DNA from: an uncultured Halorubrum sp.
GTDB taxonomy: Archaea; Halobacteriota; Halobacteria; Halobacteriales; Haloferacaceae
Assembly (NCBI RefSeq): GCF_937146585.1
Contig: NZ_CAKZRO010000005.1
Coordinates: forward strand, 1 to 48,641
Direction: 5' to 3'
Length of the DNA stretch: 48,641 nt
How positions within the stretch are numbered: position 1 is the stretch's first letter; every line of letters starts with the position of its first letter. Both the position numbers and the translations under genes were made by a program. This document shows, one piece after another, positions 12,296 to 20,821 of the stretch. The notes beneath the pieces are model-generated. The model saw only the letters and a list, made by a program, of their open reading frames with translations. It was not told the origin of the DNA and made no database searches.

Positions 12296-12434
12296 GCGGT
12301 GGCGCGTGCCTCTGAGTGGCCGCCGCAGGCGGCCGCGAGGAGCACGCGCGAGGGACGCGGTGAGCGCTCGGAGAGCGCGAACCGCGAGGCTGGGGAGGCG
12401 TGAGGTGCTGGGCGGTACTGTGCGGGTGGGGCTT
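12296..12434. repeat. Structured haloarchaeal intergenic repeat, copy 1
   Basis: The 287-nt gap between mch and the Cys-rich gene holds this element. Hairpin 1 spans 12302-12349: an outer 8-bp stem GCGCGTGC/GCACGCGC and a perfect inner 7-bp stem GGCCGCC/GGCGGCC with a GCA loop (12318-12334). Hairpin 2 is GCGCTC-GGA-GAGCGC at 12364-12378. A G-rich tail with four G3-G4 runs follows (12391-12431). The first 15 nt (GCGGTGGCGCGTGCC) and the inner stem recur at the right edge of the window. No open frame of note lies inside. Function unknown. Confidence 0.65.
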
Positions 12435-12489
12435 ACAGCTGTTCGACCGAGACACGCTATGACCCGGGTGTAAACGACCAGTCAAGTAG

Positions 12490-13011
12490 TCACCAGAAGC
12501 CGCCGTCGGAGTCGCTCGGACCGCCGGCCTCGCCGGGACCGGTCGGGCCGCGCGGGCCGCTCGGCCGCGGGTCGGGGTCGATCTCGACGAGTTCCGTCTC
12601 CGCGCTCGGGTCGACCTCCCGGCCCTGGTCGTAGCGGACGAACGAGAGGTAGAACGCCTCGCCGCAACCGACCCCGTCGGCGTCCGGCTCCCGGTACGGC
12701 TCGTCGCCGCCGACGTCGGTTCCACGCACGCCGTCGTGCGGATCCCACTCGACGCCCCCGCTCTCGCCGCAGACGAACCGGACGCCGTCGACGTCGGCGG
12801 CGTCGCCGGCTCCGTCGTCTCTGGCCGCCCCGTTCTCGCTCTCGGCTTCAGCCTCGTCGCTCCCGTCGGCGTCGAACGGCTCGGTCGGGTCGGCGTACGT
12901 CCACCCCTCCAGCGGGTACGGCGTCACCGACTTGTCCGCGAGGTACCCCTCGCGTTCGAGCGCGACGAGCGTCCCGCAGTGCGGGCAGTAGTACGTGACC
13001 GGGTAGCTCAT
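12490..13011 (-). CDS. Cys-rich small protein, possible zinc ribbon
   Basis: This 173-residue protein is not assignable to a named family. It opens with YYCPHC (Cys9, Cys12), has two further cysteines in VCGESG (Cys81) and GCGEAF (Cys116), and a very acidic linker between them (about 48-75). Four cysteines in CPxC...C...C order suggest one zinc site formed across the linker. The C-terminus is a Pro/Gly-rich tail ending in GGFW. It is divergent from the hydrolase gene to the right and separated from mch by the repeat element. A haloarchaeal lineage-specific protein is likely. Confidence 0.75.
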   Translation of the reverse strand: MSYPVTYYCPHCGTLVALEREGYLADKSVTPYPLEGWTYADPTEPFDADGSDEAEAESENGAARDDGAGDAADVDGVRFVCGESGGVEWDPHDGVRGTDVGGDEPYREPDADGVGCGEAFYLSFVRYDQGREVDPSAETELVEIDPDPRPSGPRGPTGPGEAGGPSDSDGGFW

Positions 13012-13080
13012 ACCCCTCGTACGGGACCGACCGATAAACAGCCGTCGCCGCCGCGTCAGCTATTTGATCGTTCGGACCGA

Positions 13081-14004
13081 CGTGTCGGTATCTCATCGGA
13101 CTCCACTTCGGACGACCCCGGCGAACCTGAATCCGCGGACGACGCGGGCGCTCTCGTCACGCGTCGCCGGCTCCTGTACGGCGTCGCGGGCGGCGTCGGC
13201 CTCCTCGGGGGCGGCGGGCTCTACGTCGCGAACGCGCTCTCCGGCGACTTCGGCGGGTACGAGGCCCCCGAGGCGCAGCCGATGGTGTCGACTCGGGGCC
13301 GGCTCGACGACGCCGATCCGACTGCGCGCTCGGGCTCGTGGGAGTTCGGCGGGGCCGACGCGGTGGCCCTGTACGTCCACGGGCTCGGCGCGGACGCCGC
13401 GTCGGCCCGCGATCAGGCGTACGCCGCCCGGCTGGGGTTAGAGGCGGCCTCGGAAGCGCCCGACGCCGCGAGCGCGCTCCCCGTCGTCGGCTACTCGTGG
13501 TCGTCGAACGCCGACTGGGGACCGGCGAAGCGCACCGCCGACGACAACGCCGCTCCGCTCGCCGACTGGCTGACGGCGTGGGCGGAGGAGGACGGGCGGT
13601 CGGTCCACCTCTTCGCGCACTCGCTCGGCGCTCGCGTGACCGGGGCGGCGCTCCGCGAACTCGCGGACAGGGGCCGGACGGAGGTCCTCGCCTCGGCGTC
13701 GCTGTTCGGCGGCGCGATCCCGCACGACAGCGTCGGGACCGGCGGGAGGTACGGGGCCGCGATCGCGGCGCTCGACGCCCCGGTCTACAACTTCCACAGC
13801 CGGAACGACCGCGTCCTCGGCTGGGTGTACCGCGCCTCCGACCGGACCCGAGCGGTCGGGCACGGCGGAGCGGCCGAGTCGGCGACCGCGCCGGACGACT
13901 ACACCGACGTCGGCGTCACCGACCTGGTCGCGGACCACTACTCGTACCTCGAACCGGACGCCGGCTGTCTGCCCCGGGCGGTCGACCGGATCGGGTTCGA
14001 GTAG
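13081..14004 (+). CDS. Tat-type exported alpha/beta hydrolase (start unresolved)
   Basis: The protein has a twin-arginine-like signal (LVTRRRLLYGVAGGVGLLGGGGLYVA, given in part), then an alpha/beta-hydrolase domain: oxyanion segment VHGLGAD, nucleophile Ser in FAHSLGAR, probable acid Asp in NFHSRNDRVLGW and probable base His in ADHYSYLEP. Similar to DUF900-type lipase/esterase folds; the substrate is unknown. Anchoring by the uncleaved helix or secretion are both possible. Oddity: between the divergent promoter region and the RR motif there is no ATG, GTG or TTG in this frame. The nearest in-frame start is a GTG at 12979, inside the divergent neighbour. A GTG at 13082 is one frame off. I list the start approximately. 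Confidence 0.7.
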   Translation, partial: RVGISSDSTSDDPGEPESADDAGALVTRRRLLYGVAGGVGLLGGGGLYVANALSGDFGGYEAPEAQPMVSTRGRLDDADPTARSGSWEFGGADAVALYVHGLGADAASARDQAYAARLGLEAASEAPDAASALPVVGYSWSSNADWGPAKRTADDNAAPLADWLTAWAEEDGRSVHLFAHSLGARVTGAALRELADRGRTEVLASASLFGGAIPHDSVGTGGRYGAAIAALDAPVYNFHSRNDRVLGWVYRASDRTRAVGHGGAAESATAPDDYTDVGVTDLVADHYSYLEPDAGCLPRAVDRIGFE

Positions 14005-14054
14005 TCCGTCGGCGCGTCCCGGGACGCCTCGCGGGCGACGCGTCCCCGGAACCC

Positions 14055-14061
14055 CTTTTAC
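14055..14061 (+). promoter_or_regulatory. Promoter box of eIF2B-like gene
   Basis: CTTTTAC ends 23 nt before the ATG at 14084, the spacing expected of a TATA element driving a leaderless transcript. Confidence 0.5.
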
Positions 14062-14083
14062 CGGCGCGGTCGACCTTTCGGGC

Positions 14084-14926
14084 ATGATCGACGAGACCGT
14101 CGCCGAGATCCGGGCGATGCGGACCCACAGCACGTCGGCGGTGGCCGTGAAGGCGACGCGGTCGCTCGCGGACCTGTTGGACCGGGAGTACGTGACCGTC
14201 GACGAGTTCGAGCGCGACCTCGAACACAACGCGGGCGTGCTCCGCCGGTCGAACCCGTCCCACGCCGCGCTCCACAACGCGATGCGCGAGGTCGAGCGCT
14301 CCATCGTCGGCGAGGCGACGAGCGTCGAGGGCGCGAAGCAGCTCTTGGAGGACGTGATCGCCCGCGTCACGGAAGACATCGAGACGGCGAAGGGCGAGGC
14401 GGCGGCGAACGCGGCCGAGCACATCGAGGACGGGGACACGCTGCTCGTCCACGACTACTCGACGACGGTGTTAGAGGCCGTCGAGAACGCCGCGCGCGAC
14501 GGGGCGCACCTGACCGTCTACGTCACCGAGGCGCGCCCGCGGACCCTCGGCCGCAAGACCGCCCGCGTGCTCGCCGGGATCTCTCGGGTCGACGTCCACA
14601 TGGTCGTCGACAGCGCGATGGGGTACGCGCTCCGCGACTGCGACCGCGTCCTGCTCGGGATCACGTGTATCACCGGCGGGACGTACTACAACCGGATCGG
14701 CACGTTCCCGCTCGTGGTGACCGCCCGCGAGCTGGGCGTCCCCGTCACCGCGGTCGGCTCGGGCGCGAAGACCATCGAGGAGTTCCGGTTCGAAAACGAG
14801 TTCCGCGACGCCGTCGAGGTGATGCGCGAGCCGGTCGAGGACGTCGAGATCGAGAACCCCAGCTACGACGCCACGCCCATCGGGATGATCGACACCGTGA
14901 TCACCGACGACGGCGTCCGGAACTGA
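14084..14926 (+). CDS. eIF2B-alpha/MtnA-fold protein lacking isomerase residues
   Basis: The 280-residue protein belongs to the eIF2B-alpha / methylthioribose-1-P isomerase / ribose-1,5-bisphosphate isomerase superfamily. It has an N-terminal helical domain (1-105) and a Rossmann-like C-terminal domain. Archaeal ribose-1,5-bisphosphate isomerase, part of AMP salvage, needs a Cys in a THCN-type motif and an Asp in GAD. Here the first motif reads HDYST (123-127, Tyr125 at the Cys position) and the second GITCI (192-196, Thr194 at the Asp position). Isomerase activity is therefore doubtful, and an eIF2B-alpha-like regulatory or sugar-phosphate-sensing role is more plausible. It stands alone with its own promoter. 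Confidence 0.8.
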   Translation: MIDETVAEIRAMRTHSTSAVAVKATRSLADLLDREYVTVDEFERDLEHNAGVLRRSNPSHAALHNAMREVERSIVGEATSVEGAKQLLEDVIARVTEDIETAKGEAAANAAEHIEDGDTLLVHDYSTTVLEAVENAARDGAHLTVYVTEARPRTLGRKTARVLAGISRVDVHMVVDSAMGYALRDCDRVLLGITCITGGTYYNRIGTFPLVVTARELGVPVTAVGSGAKTIEEFRFENEFRDAVEVMREPVEDVEIENPSYDATPIGMIDTVITDDGVRN

Positions 14927-14979
14927 TCCCGCTATCGCCGTTGAAGCGGCGAGACCCGCGCGAGCGACGCCGAACGGCC

Positions 14980-14994
14980 CAAAGCGCTTTGTGC
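14980..14994 (+). promoter_or_regulatory. Palindrome overlapping promoter of DUF7260 gene
   Basis: CAAAGCGCTTTG (14980-14991) is a perfect 12-bp palindrome. Its right half runs into CTTTGTGC, which ends 23 nt before the ATG at 15017, the position of the promoter box in neighbouring genes. A repressor bound here would block TBP. Confidence 0.4.
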
Positions 14995-15016
14995 GTGTAG
15001 TGTGTTAACGGTTCGT

Positions 15017-15997
15017 ATGAGCGTACACCCGAGTTCGACGGCGGTGTTCCAGATCCCCGACCAGGGGCTGACGGGGGTGGGCTGTACGAGCGTCTGGTGC
15101 GACCTCGGGGCGATCGCGACGCAGCCGGGCGTCGTCACGGCGGTCGCGCTCGTCGGCGTCCTCGCGCTGCTTACCTTCGCGTACGTCCGCGAGGCCGAGG
15201 CCGCCTGCCGCGACGAGCGCCGGCGCGTCCTCGACGAGCGGGACGCGTTCGAGACGTTCGCCGAACGGGTCGGCCGGATCGACACGGTCTCGGTCGCGAC
15301 GGACGCGACCCCGTCCGGCGTGCCGGCCGCCGCCCTGCGCTGGATCGGCGGCGGCGGGCGGCGGCCGGGCGGCGGCCCGGCCGGCGACAACGTCACCCTC
15401 AGGCGGGTGCTGGCCGCGTACGAGGACACTGTCATGTCCCTGCCCCACTACCGCGCCGAGTACGACGAGACGACCGCCCAGAGCCTGGCCGCCGAGCTGG
15501 GTCCGGACACCGCGACGGCGCTGGCGTCCGACGGCGGCCTGTCGAGCGGGGCCCAGTCGGCGCTCGTCGACCGGAGCCGCCACGCCGTCGACGCCCGAAA
15601 CCGACTCGTCGACGCCATCGACGAGGAAATCGCCGAGCTCGACGACCGCGAGGCCGCGCTGTCGACGATCGACCGCCGCCGCCGTCGGCTGGTCGGGCAC
15701 ATGGACGGGATCCGGTCCGAGAGCGAGGCGGACGCGGCGATCGACGTGTGGAACCGACTGACGGAGCTCGAACGCCAGTGCGACGAACTCGCCGCCGAGC
15801 GGCAGGTCTCCCTCGACGACCCCCCGCTGACGCCAGAGACGGCGGTCGACACGGACAGAGAGCGACCCTTCTACCACTACCTCTACGGTCCCACCGACGG
15901 TCCGCGTTACCCGGTGTTGGCGCAGATCGCCGAGGTCGCCGACGGGATCCGCGCGGACAGGGACCGAATCGGCGCGCGGATCGCCGGCGACCACTGA
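15017..15997 (+). CDS. DUF7260-type membrane-anchored coiled-coil protein
   Basis: This 326-residue protein has one membrane helix near the N-terminus (about residues 35-57, TQPGVVTAVALVGVLALLTFAYV) followed by a long charged region. Heptad-like segments occur at about 58-80 and, most clearly, at about 185-265 (ARNRLVDAIDEEIAELDDREAALSTI and later). I associate the layout with the haloarchaeal DUF7260 family from memory; no function is known. An insert rich in glycine and arginine (GGGGRRPGGGPAGDN) separates the two halves. The ATG at 15017 was preferred to an upstream in-frame start because it sits at the expected distance from the promoter palindrome. Confidence 0.75.
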   Translation: MSVHPSSTAVFQIPDQGLTGVGCTSVWCDLGAIATQPGVVTAVALVGVLALLTFAYVREAEAACRDERRRVLDERDAFETFAERVGRIDTVSVATDATPSGVPAAALRWIGGGGRRPGGGPAGDNVTLRRVLAAYEDTVMSLPHYRAEYDETTAQSLAAELGPDTATALASDGGLSSGAQSALVDRSRHAVDARNRLVDAIDEEIAELDDREAALSTIDRRRRRLVGHMDGIRSESEADAAIDVWNRLTELERQCDELAAERQVSLDDPPLTPETAVDTDRERPFYHYLYGPTDGPRYPVLAQIAEVADGIRADRDRIGARIAGDH

Positions 15998-16127
15998 CCC
16001 GATAGAGGGTCCGATGGCCGGGCCCCGGCCACTAGCGCGCGGATGCGATCGGAGGCCGATCCCGCCGCCCGCCGGGAAACTCAAAACTACCGGATTGTTT
16101 ATGAACGTAGGGCGGGACGGGGGGTGT

Positions 16128-18179
16128 ATGAGTTGGCAAGCGGCGGAACGAGCGTTCACGGACGACGCGATCGCCCGGGAGACGCTTCCGCAGATGTTCG
16201 AGCGGACCGCGGAGCGGCACGCGCCGCGGACCGCGCAGCGGTACAAGGGGGGGATCTACGACCGCTCGCTCGTCGCCGAGGGCGTGATCGAGCCGGCCCC
16301 CGCGGGCGGGTACGCCGACCTGACGTACGCCGAGATGCGCGGGATCGTCCGCAACCTCGCGGCGGGGTTCCGCGAGCTGGGCGTCGACGACGACACCCGG
16401 GTGGCGATGTACTCGCAGACCCGCATGGAGTGGGCGCAGACCGACTTCGCGGCGCTGTCCGCGGGGGCGGTCGTGACCACCGTGTACGCCTCCTCCTCGC
16501 CGAGCCAGCTGCGGTACCTGTTGGCGGACCCCGAGGCGACCGTGGTCGTCGCCGAGAACCGCGAGATGCTCGCGGACGTGCTGGCGGTGCGCGACGACCT
16601 CGGCCACGAGCTCGACGCGATCGTCACCGTCGACGACGTCGACGCGGACGACCTCGACGGCGACGCGGACGACGTGTACGGACTCGGCGAGGTCCACGCG
16701 CTCGGGGAGGACGCGTTCGACGAGGCCGCCTACGAGGGGTGGATCGACGCGGTCGGCGTCGACGACCTCGCCAGCCTCATCTACACCTCCGGGACCACCG
16801 GGAAGCCGAAGGGCGTCCGCCTCACGCACGGCAACTTCCGAGACAACGTCTCGCAGTGTTACCGCCGGTTCGCCGACCGGCCCGACCGCGACTCGGACGC
16901 CCCCGGGATCTCCGCCGAGTCGACGACGCTATCCTTCCTCCCGCTCGCGCACGTCTTCGAGCGGATGGCGGGCCACTACATGATGTTCGCGGCGGGGGCG
17001 ACCGTCGCGTACGCGGAGAGTCCCGACACGCTCCGCGAGGACTTCGGGCTCGTCCGGCCGACGACGACGACGAGCGTCCCGCGGGTCTACGAGAAGCTGT
17101 ACGACGCGATCCGCGAGCAGGCGAGCGAGTCGCCGGTGAAGGAACGGATCTTCGAGTGGGCGGTCGACGTCGGCCGCGACCACCACGAGGCCGACGACCC
17201 CGGCGCGCTGCTCGACGCCAAGCGCGCGGTCGCCGACCGGCTCGTCTTCTCGTCGGTCAGGGAGGCGATCGGCGGGAACATCGACTTCTTCATCTCGGGC
17301 GGCGGGTCGCTGTCGGCGGAGCTGTGCGCGCTGTACCACGCGATGGACCTCCCGATCCTGGAGGGGTACGGGCTGACGGAGACGTCGCCGGTGATCTGCG
17401 TCAACCCGCCCGAGCGGCCGCAGGTGGGGACCATCGGACCGCCGGTCGTCGACACCGAGATCGCGATCGACGACGGCGTCGTCGGCGAGGAAGTCGCCGA
17501 CCTGGCGGGCGACGTGGGCGAGCTGCTCGTCCGCGGCCCGCAGGTGACGGAGGGGTACTGGAACCGCCCGGACGCGACCGCTGACGCCTTCGTCGACGCC
17601 GACGACCTTCCGGAGGACGCCGTGACCGCCGGCACCCCGCCGGACGAGCGGGTCGGCGAGGGCGAGACCGACCCGGAGGCCGCGGCCGCGGAGCCGTGGT
17701 TCCGCACCGGCGACATCGTCCAGCTCCGTCCGGACGGGTACGTCGCGTTCCGCGAGCGGGCCAAGCAGCTGCTCGTGCTCTCGACCGGCAAGAACGTCGC
17801 CCCCGGACCGATCGAAGACCGGTTCGCCGCGAACGAGTTCGTGGAGCAGTGCGTCGTCCTCGGCGACGGTCGGAAGTTCGTCTCGGCGCTCATCGTCCCG
17901 AACTTCGAGCAGCTGACCGCGTGGGCAGAGGCCGGCGGCGTCGACCTCCCCGAGGACCGCGCCGCGGTCTGCCGCGATGACCGCGTCCGCGACCGCATCC
18001 AGCAGGAGGTCGACCGGGTGAACGACGAGTTCGAGTCGTACGAGCAGATCAAGCAGTTCCGGCTCGTCGAAGAGGAGTTCACCGAGGCGAACGACCTGCT
18101 CACGCCGACGATGAAGAAGAAGCGGCGGAACATCCTAGACCGGTTCGCCGACGAGGTCGAGATGATCTACGAGGAGTAG
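16128..18179 (+). CDS. Long-chain acyl-CoA synthetase (AMP-forming)
   Basis: This 683-residue AMP-dependent ligase would activate long-chain fatty or isoprenoid acids as CoA thioesters. The P-loop is YTSGTTGKPKGV, followed by the FACS-type motifs LPLAHVFERM, YGLTETSP and WFRTGDIVQL...FRERAKQLLVLSTGKNVAPGPIE. The C-terminal region with KFVSALIVPNFE resembles FadD15-type long-chain synthetases rather than Acs. An acidic linker (DADDLPEDAV...ETDPEAAAAE) interrupts the domain between about residues 485 and 520. The ATG at 16128 is preferred over one nine codons upstream because conserved sequence starts with MSWQAAERAF and an AT-rich GTTTATG box lies at promoter distance. Confidence 0.9.
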   Translation: MSWQAAERAFTDDAIARETLPQMFERTAERHAPRTAQRYKGGIYDRSLVAEGVIEPAPAGGYADLTYAEMRGIVRNLAAGFRELGVDDDTRVAMYSQTRMEWAQTDFAALSAGAVVTTVYASSSPSQLRYLLADPEATVVVAENREMLADVLAVRDDLGHELDAIVTVDDVDADDLDGDADDVYGLGEVHALGEDAFDEAAYEGWIDAVGVDDLASLIYTSGTTGKPKGVRLTHGNFRDNVSQCYRRFADRPDRDSDAPGISAESTTLSFLPLAHVFERMAGHYMMFAAGATVAYAESPDTLREDFGLVRPTTTTSVPRVYEKLYDAIREQASESPVKERIFEWAVDVGRDHHEADDPGALLDAKRAVADRLVFSSVREAIGGNIDFFISGGGSLSAELCALYHAMDLPILEGYGLTETSPVICVNPPERPQVGTIGPPVVDTEIAIDDGVVGEEVADLAGDVGELLVRGPQVTEGYWNRPDATADAFVDADDLPEDAVTAGTPPDERVGEGETDPEAAAAEPWFRTGDIVQLRPDGYVAFRERAKQLLVLSTGKNVAPGPIEDRFAANEFVEQCVVLGDGRKFVSALIVPNFEQLTAWAEAGGVDLPEDRAAVCRDDRVRDRIQQEVDRVNDEFESYEQIKQFRLVEEEFTEANDLLTPTMKKKRRNILDRFADEVEMIYEE

Positions 18180-18239
18180 CGCGGCCGGGCCTCGTCGGGA
18201 CTAGAAACCGATATCCGTCGGAAGGGAGTAGTAGCGGCA

Positions 18240-19421
18240 ATGGCCCCCCGCATCGCCCCTCGATACGGGTTCGCCGCGCTCGGGGGGTGTTGTTTCGGCC
18301 TCGGCGCCCGTCATCTGGCGCACCAGGGGCAAAGCGTGGGGATCGTTCTCGAAACGCTGCTGATACTCGGCCTCTCCAGCGTCGCCTTCTACACCGTCCG
18401 CGACCTCCCGCGCTGGGGGATCTCCCGCTCGGGCCAGTGGCGCGCGGTGCGGATCGGCGCGGGGACCGCGCTCGGGTTCGCCGCGCTCGCCGGCGTCGTC
18501 TGGGTCATCTGGTTGATCGGCCACCACGCGTTCAAGCTCTCTTTCCTGCTCTCGCTCGCCGCCAGCCTCGGCGCGGCGGTCGGGTCGCGCGGGGGTCTCT
18601 ACGCGGTGAAGGCCGACGAACAGCTCACCGAGGCGCAGGAGCTCGCGACGCTCCTCTCGATCAACGACCGGGTGTTGCGCCACAACATCCGGAACGAGCT
18701 CTCCGTGGCGCTCGGCTACCTCACCGAGATCCGGGACGCGGACGGGAGCCCCGAGACCCGAGCGCAGGTGGCGACGATCCGAGAGCACTTGGAGTCGCTC
18801 CTCGAGACGAGCGACCGGACGCGACGGCTCGCGTCGATCTGGCGGACCGACGCGCGGTGCTCGGTGGACCTCGTCGCCGTCGTCGAGGAGGAGGTGGCGC
18901 AGCTGACCGCGGACGCGCCCGACGCGACGATCCGCACGGAGCTCCCAGAGCGCTGCGTGGTCCGGACGCACCCGTCCGTTCCGGTCGCGATCGAGGAGGC
19001 GCTGCGGAACGCCGTCGAACACAACGACGACGTGACCGTGACGGTGCGCGTGTGGTGCGAGGACAGCGTCCACCTCGTCGTGGCGGACGACGGGCGAGGC
19101 ATCCCACGGATCGAGCGGCGGACGCTCCGGAACACGGAGGAGACGCCGCTCGAACACACCGAGGGGATCGGGCTGTGGCTGATATACTGGGCCACGACTC
19201 GGGCGGGCGGAACGGTGGAGTTCGCGGCGAACGAGCCGCGGGGAACGGCGGTCCGGATCCAACTCCCCGACAGACCCGGTTCAGACGCGGCGGACGACGC
19301 CGATCCGGGGGACTTCGAGCCGGACGATTTCGACCCGGACGGCGATCGACTCTGGGAGCGCGGGTCGGAGGGTTCCGGGTCGAAGCCCGGCGGAGAAGGC
19401 GAGTCGGTCTCGGAGCGCTAG
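18240..19421 (+). CDS. Membrane sensor histidine kinase
   Basis: The 393-residue kinase has about four N-terminal membrane helices (about 9-28, 33-52, 72-95, 98-118), no obvious extracellular sensor domain, then a dimerisation H-box VLRHNIRNELSVALGYL with His148 as likely phosphoacceptor. A GHKL ATPase follows: N-box EEALRNAVEHND, G1 DDGRGIP and G2 TEGIGLWLIYW. The last 60 residues are a disordered acidic/Gly tail. No response regulator is adjacent, as is common in haloarchaea. Its stop codon and that of the convergent mtaB gene overlap by 4 nt inside one CTAG. Confidence 0.88.
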   Translation: MAPRIAPRYGFAALGGCCFGLGARHLAHQGQSVGIVLETLLILGLSSVAFYTVRDLPRWGISRSGQWRAVRIGAGTALGFAALAGVVWVIWLIGHHAFKLSFLLSLAASLGAAVGSRGGLYAVKADEQLTEAQELATLLSINDRVLRHNIRNELSVALGYLTEIRDADGSPETRAQVATIREHLESLLETSDRTRRLASIWRTDARCSVDLVAVVEEEVAQLTADAPDATIRTELPERCVVRTHPSVPVAIEEALRNAVEHNDDVTVTVRVWCEDSVHLVVADDGRGIPRIERRTLRNTEETPLEHTEGIGLWLIYWATTRAGGTVEFAANEPRGTAVRIQLPDRPGSDAADDADPGDFEPDDFDPDGDRLWERGSEGSGSKPGGEGESVSER

Positions 19422-20740
19422 GCCGTCGACGGCGCGGACTCCGGCCGGTCGTCGCGCTCGACCGAGTCGCCGTCGGCCGGCTCCGACTCCGTCACGGGGT
19501 CGCCGAACGCGTACACCGTGTTGTGGCCGGTCACCTCGACGGTGAGGAAGTCGCCGACCTCGACGCCGCGGTCGGACGCCCCTTGGACGATGATCTGCCG
19601 GTACGCGCCGTCGCGGCACTTGACCGAGTCGCCGGTCCCCTCCTCGACGACGAGCACCTCGAACGTCTCGCCGACCATCGACTCGTACGCCTCGGCGACG
19701 ACCTCCATCTTCAGCTCGGACATCGCCTTCGAGCGCTCCTTCTTGATCGTCCCGCCGAGGCCCTTCATGTCGGCGGCGTCGGTCCCGGGCCGCTTCGAGA
19801 AGCGGGTGACGTTGATCTTCTCGGGGCGGACCTCGGCGAGCAGGTCCATCGAGCGCTCGTGGTCGGCCTCGTCCTCGGTGGGGAAGCCGACGATGAAGTC
19901 GGTCGACAGCGTCCAGTGGTCGAGCCGCTCGTCGAAGGTGTCGACGACCTCGCGGAACTTCTCGACGCGGTGCTGCCGGCGCATGTCTTCGAGCACGTCG
20001 TCGGAGCCCGACTGGACCGGCGCGTGGATGAAGTCGTACAGCTCCTCGTTCTCGGCGAACACGTCGGCCAGCTCCTCGTGGATGCCGTGGATTCCGCCGG
20101 GGTTCGCCATCCCCAGCCTGACCCGGAAGTCGCCGTCGATGTCGCAGATCCGGTCGAGGAGCTCGGGGAGCTTCCGGTCGCCGTTGTCCCAGCCGTAGAC
20201 GCCCGTGTCCTGGCCGGTGACGCGTATCTCCTTCGCGCCGGCGTGGATCAGGGCCCGCGCCTTCTCGACGTTCTCCGCGACCGACGGGGAGTCGACCCGG
20301 CCGGTCGCGAACTTGGTGATACAGTACGAGCAGTTGCTCATACAGCCGCGCGCGATGGGGAGGATGCCGACGACGCCGTCCAAGACCGGCTCGGCGTCCG
20401 GGGTGACCGTCGGGCACTCGCCGTTGAGCACGTAGGTCGGGACCTCGTCCCAGTGGAGGACCTCGGCGTCGACGTCGGCCTCGGCGAACATCTCGCCCTG
20501 CGCGAGCGCCATACAGCCGGTGACGACGAGCTCGGCGGTCGTCTCCGACAGCTCCTCGGCGCGGCGGAGCATATTCCGCTCCGTCTTCTCGACGACGGTA
20601 CAGGTGTTGAGGATGGCGACGTCCGCGTCTTCCGGGCCGTCGGCCGGTCGGTGGCCCCCGTCGCGGAGGGCGCGCTCGATCTCCCGGCTCTCGCCCCGGT
20701 TCGAGCTACAGCCGTACGTTTCGATGTGGTACGTCGCCAT
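19418..20740 (-). CDS. tRNA methylthiotransferase MtaB-like (t6A37 to ms2t6A37)
   Basis: The 440-residue radical SAM enzyme adds a methylthio group to N6-threonylcarbamoyladenosine-37 of tRNA. It has the N-terminal UPF0004 domain with three [4Fe-4S] cysteines (ETYGCSSN, LNTCTV, VTGCMA), the radical SAM motif GCMSNCSYC (CxxxCxxC, about 132-140) and a C-terminal TRAM domain (about 365-415, ending VTGHNTVYAFG). The overall pattern is that of the archaeal/eukaryal CDKAL1-type group. The final 25 residues form an acidic tail. A T-rich box lies about 29 nt upstream of the start. Confidence 0.92.
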   Translation of the reverse strand: MATYHIETYGCSSNRGESREIERALRDGGHRPADGPEDADVAILNTCTVVEKTERNMLRRAEELSETTAELVVTGCMALAQGEMFAEADVDAEVLHWDEVPTYVLNGECPTVTPDAEPVLDGVVGILPIARGCMSNCSYCITKFATGRVDSPSVAENVEKARALIHAGAKEIRVTGQDTGVYGWDNGDRKLPELLDRICDIDGDFRVRLGMANPGGIHGIHEELADVFAENEELYDFIHAPVQSGSDDVLEDMRRQHRVEKFREVVDTFDERLDHWTLSTDFIVGFPTEDEADHERSMDLLAEVRPEKINVTRFSKRPGTDAADMKGLGGTIKKERSKAMSELKMEVVAEAYESMVGETFEVLVVEEGTGDSVKCRDGAYRQIIVQGASDRGVEVGDFLTVEVTGHNTVYAFGDPVTESEPADGDSVERDDRPESAPSTA

Positions 20741-20821
20741 CGGAGTGATTACGTTAACGACCCCGCGGGCAAAAACGCGACGGATCGGGGCGTGGAGGGC
20801 GGCGGGCCGACCCGCCGGGAG

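Noticed and set aside
12391..12431. G-quadruplex in the tail of the repeat element
   Set aside because: Four G runs exist but the first two loops are 11-14 nt long, so stability would be poor; it is noted only as composition.
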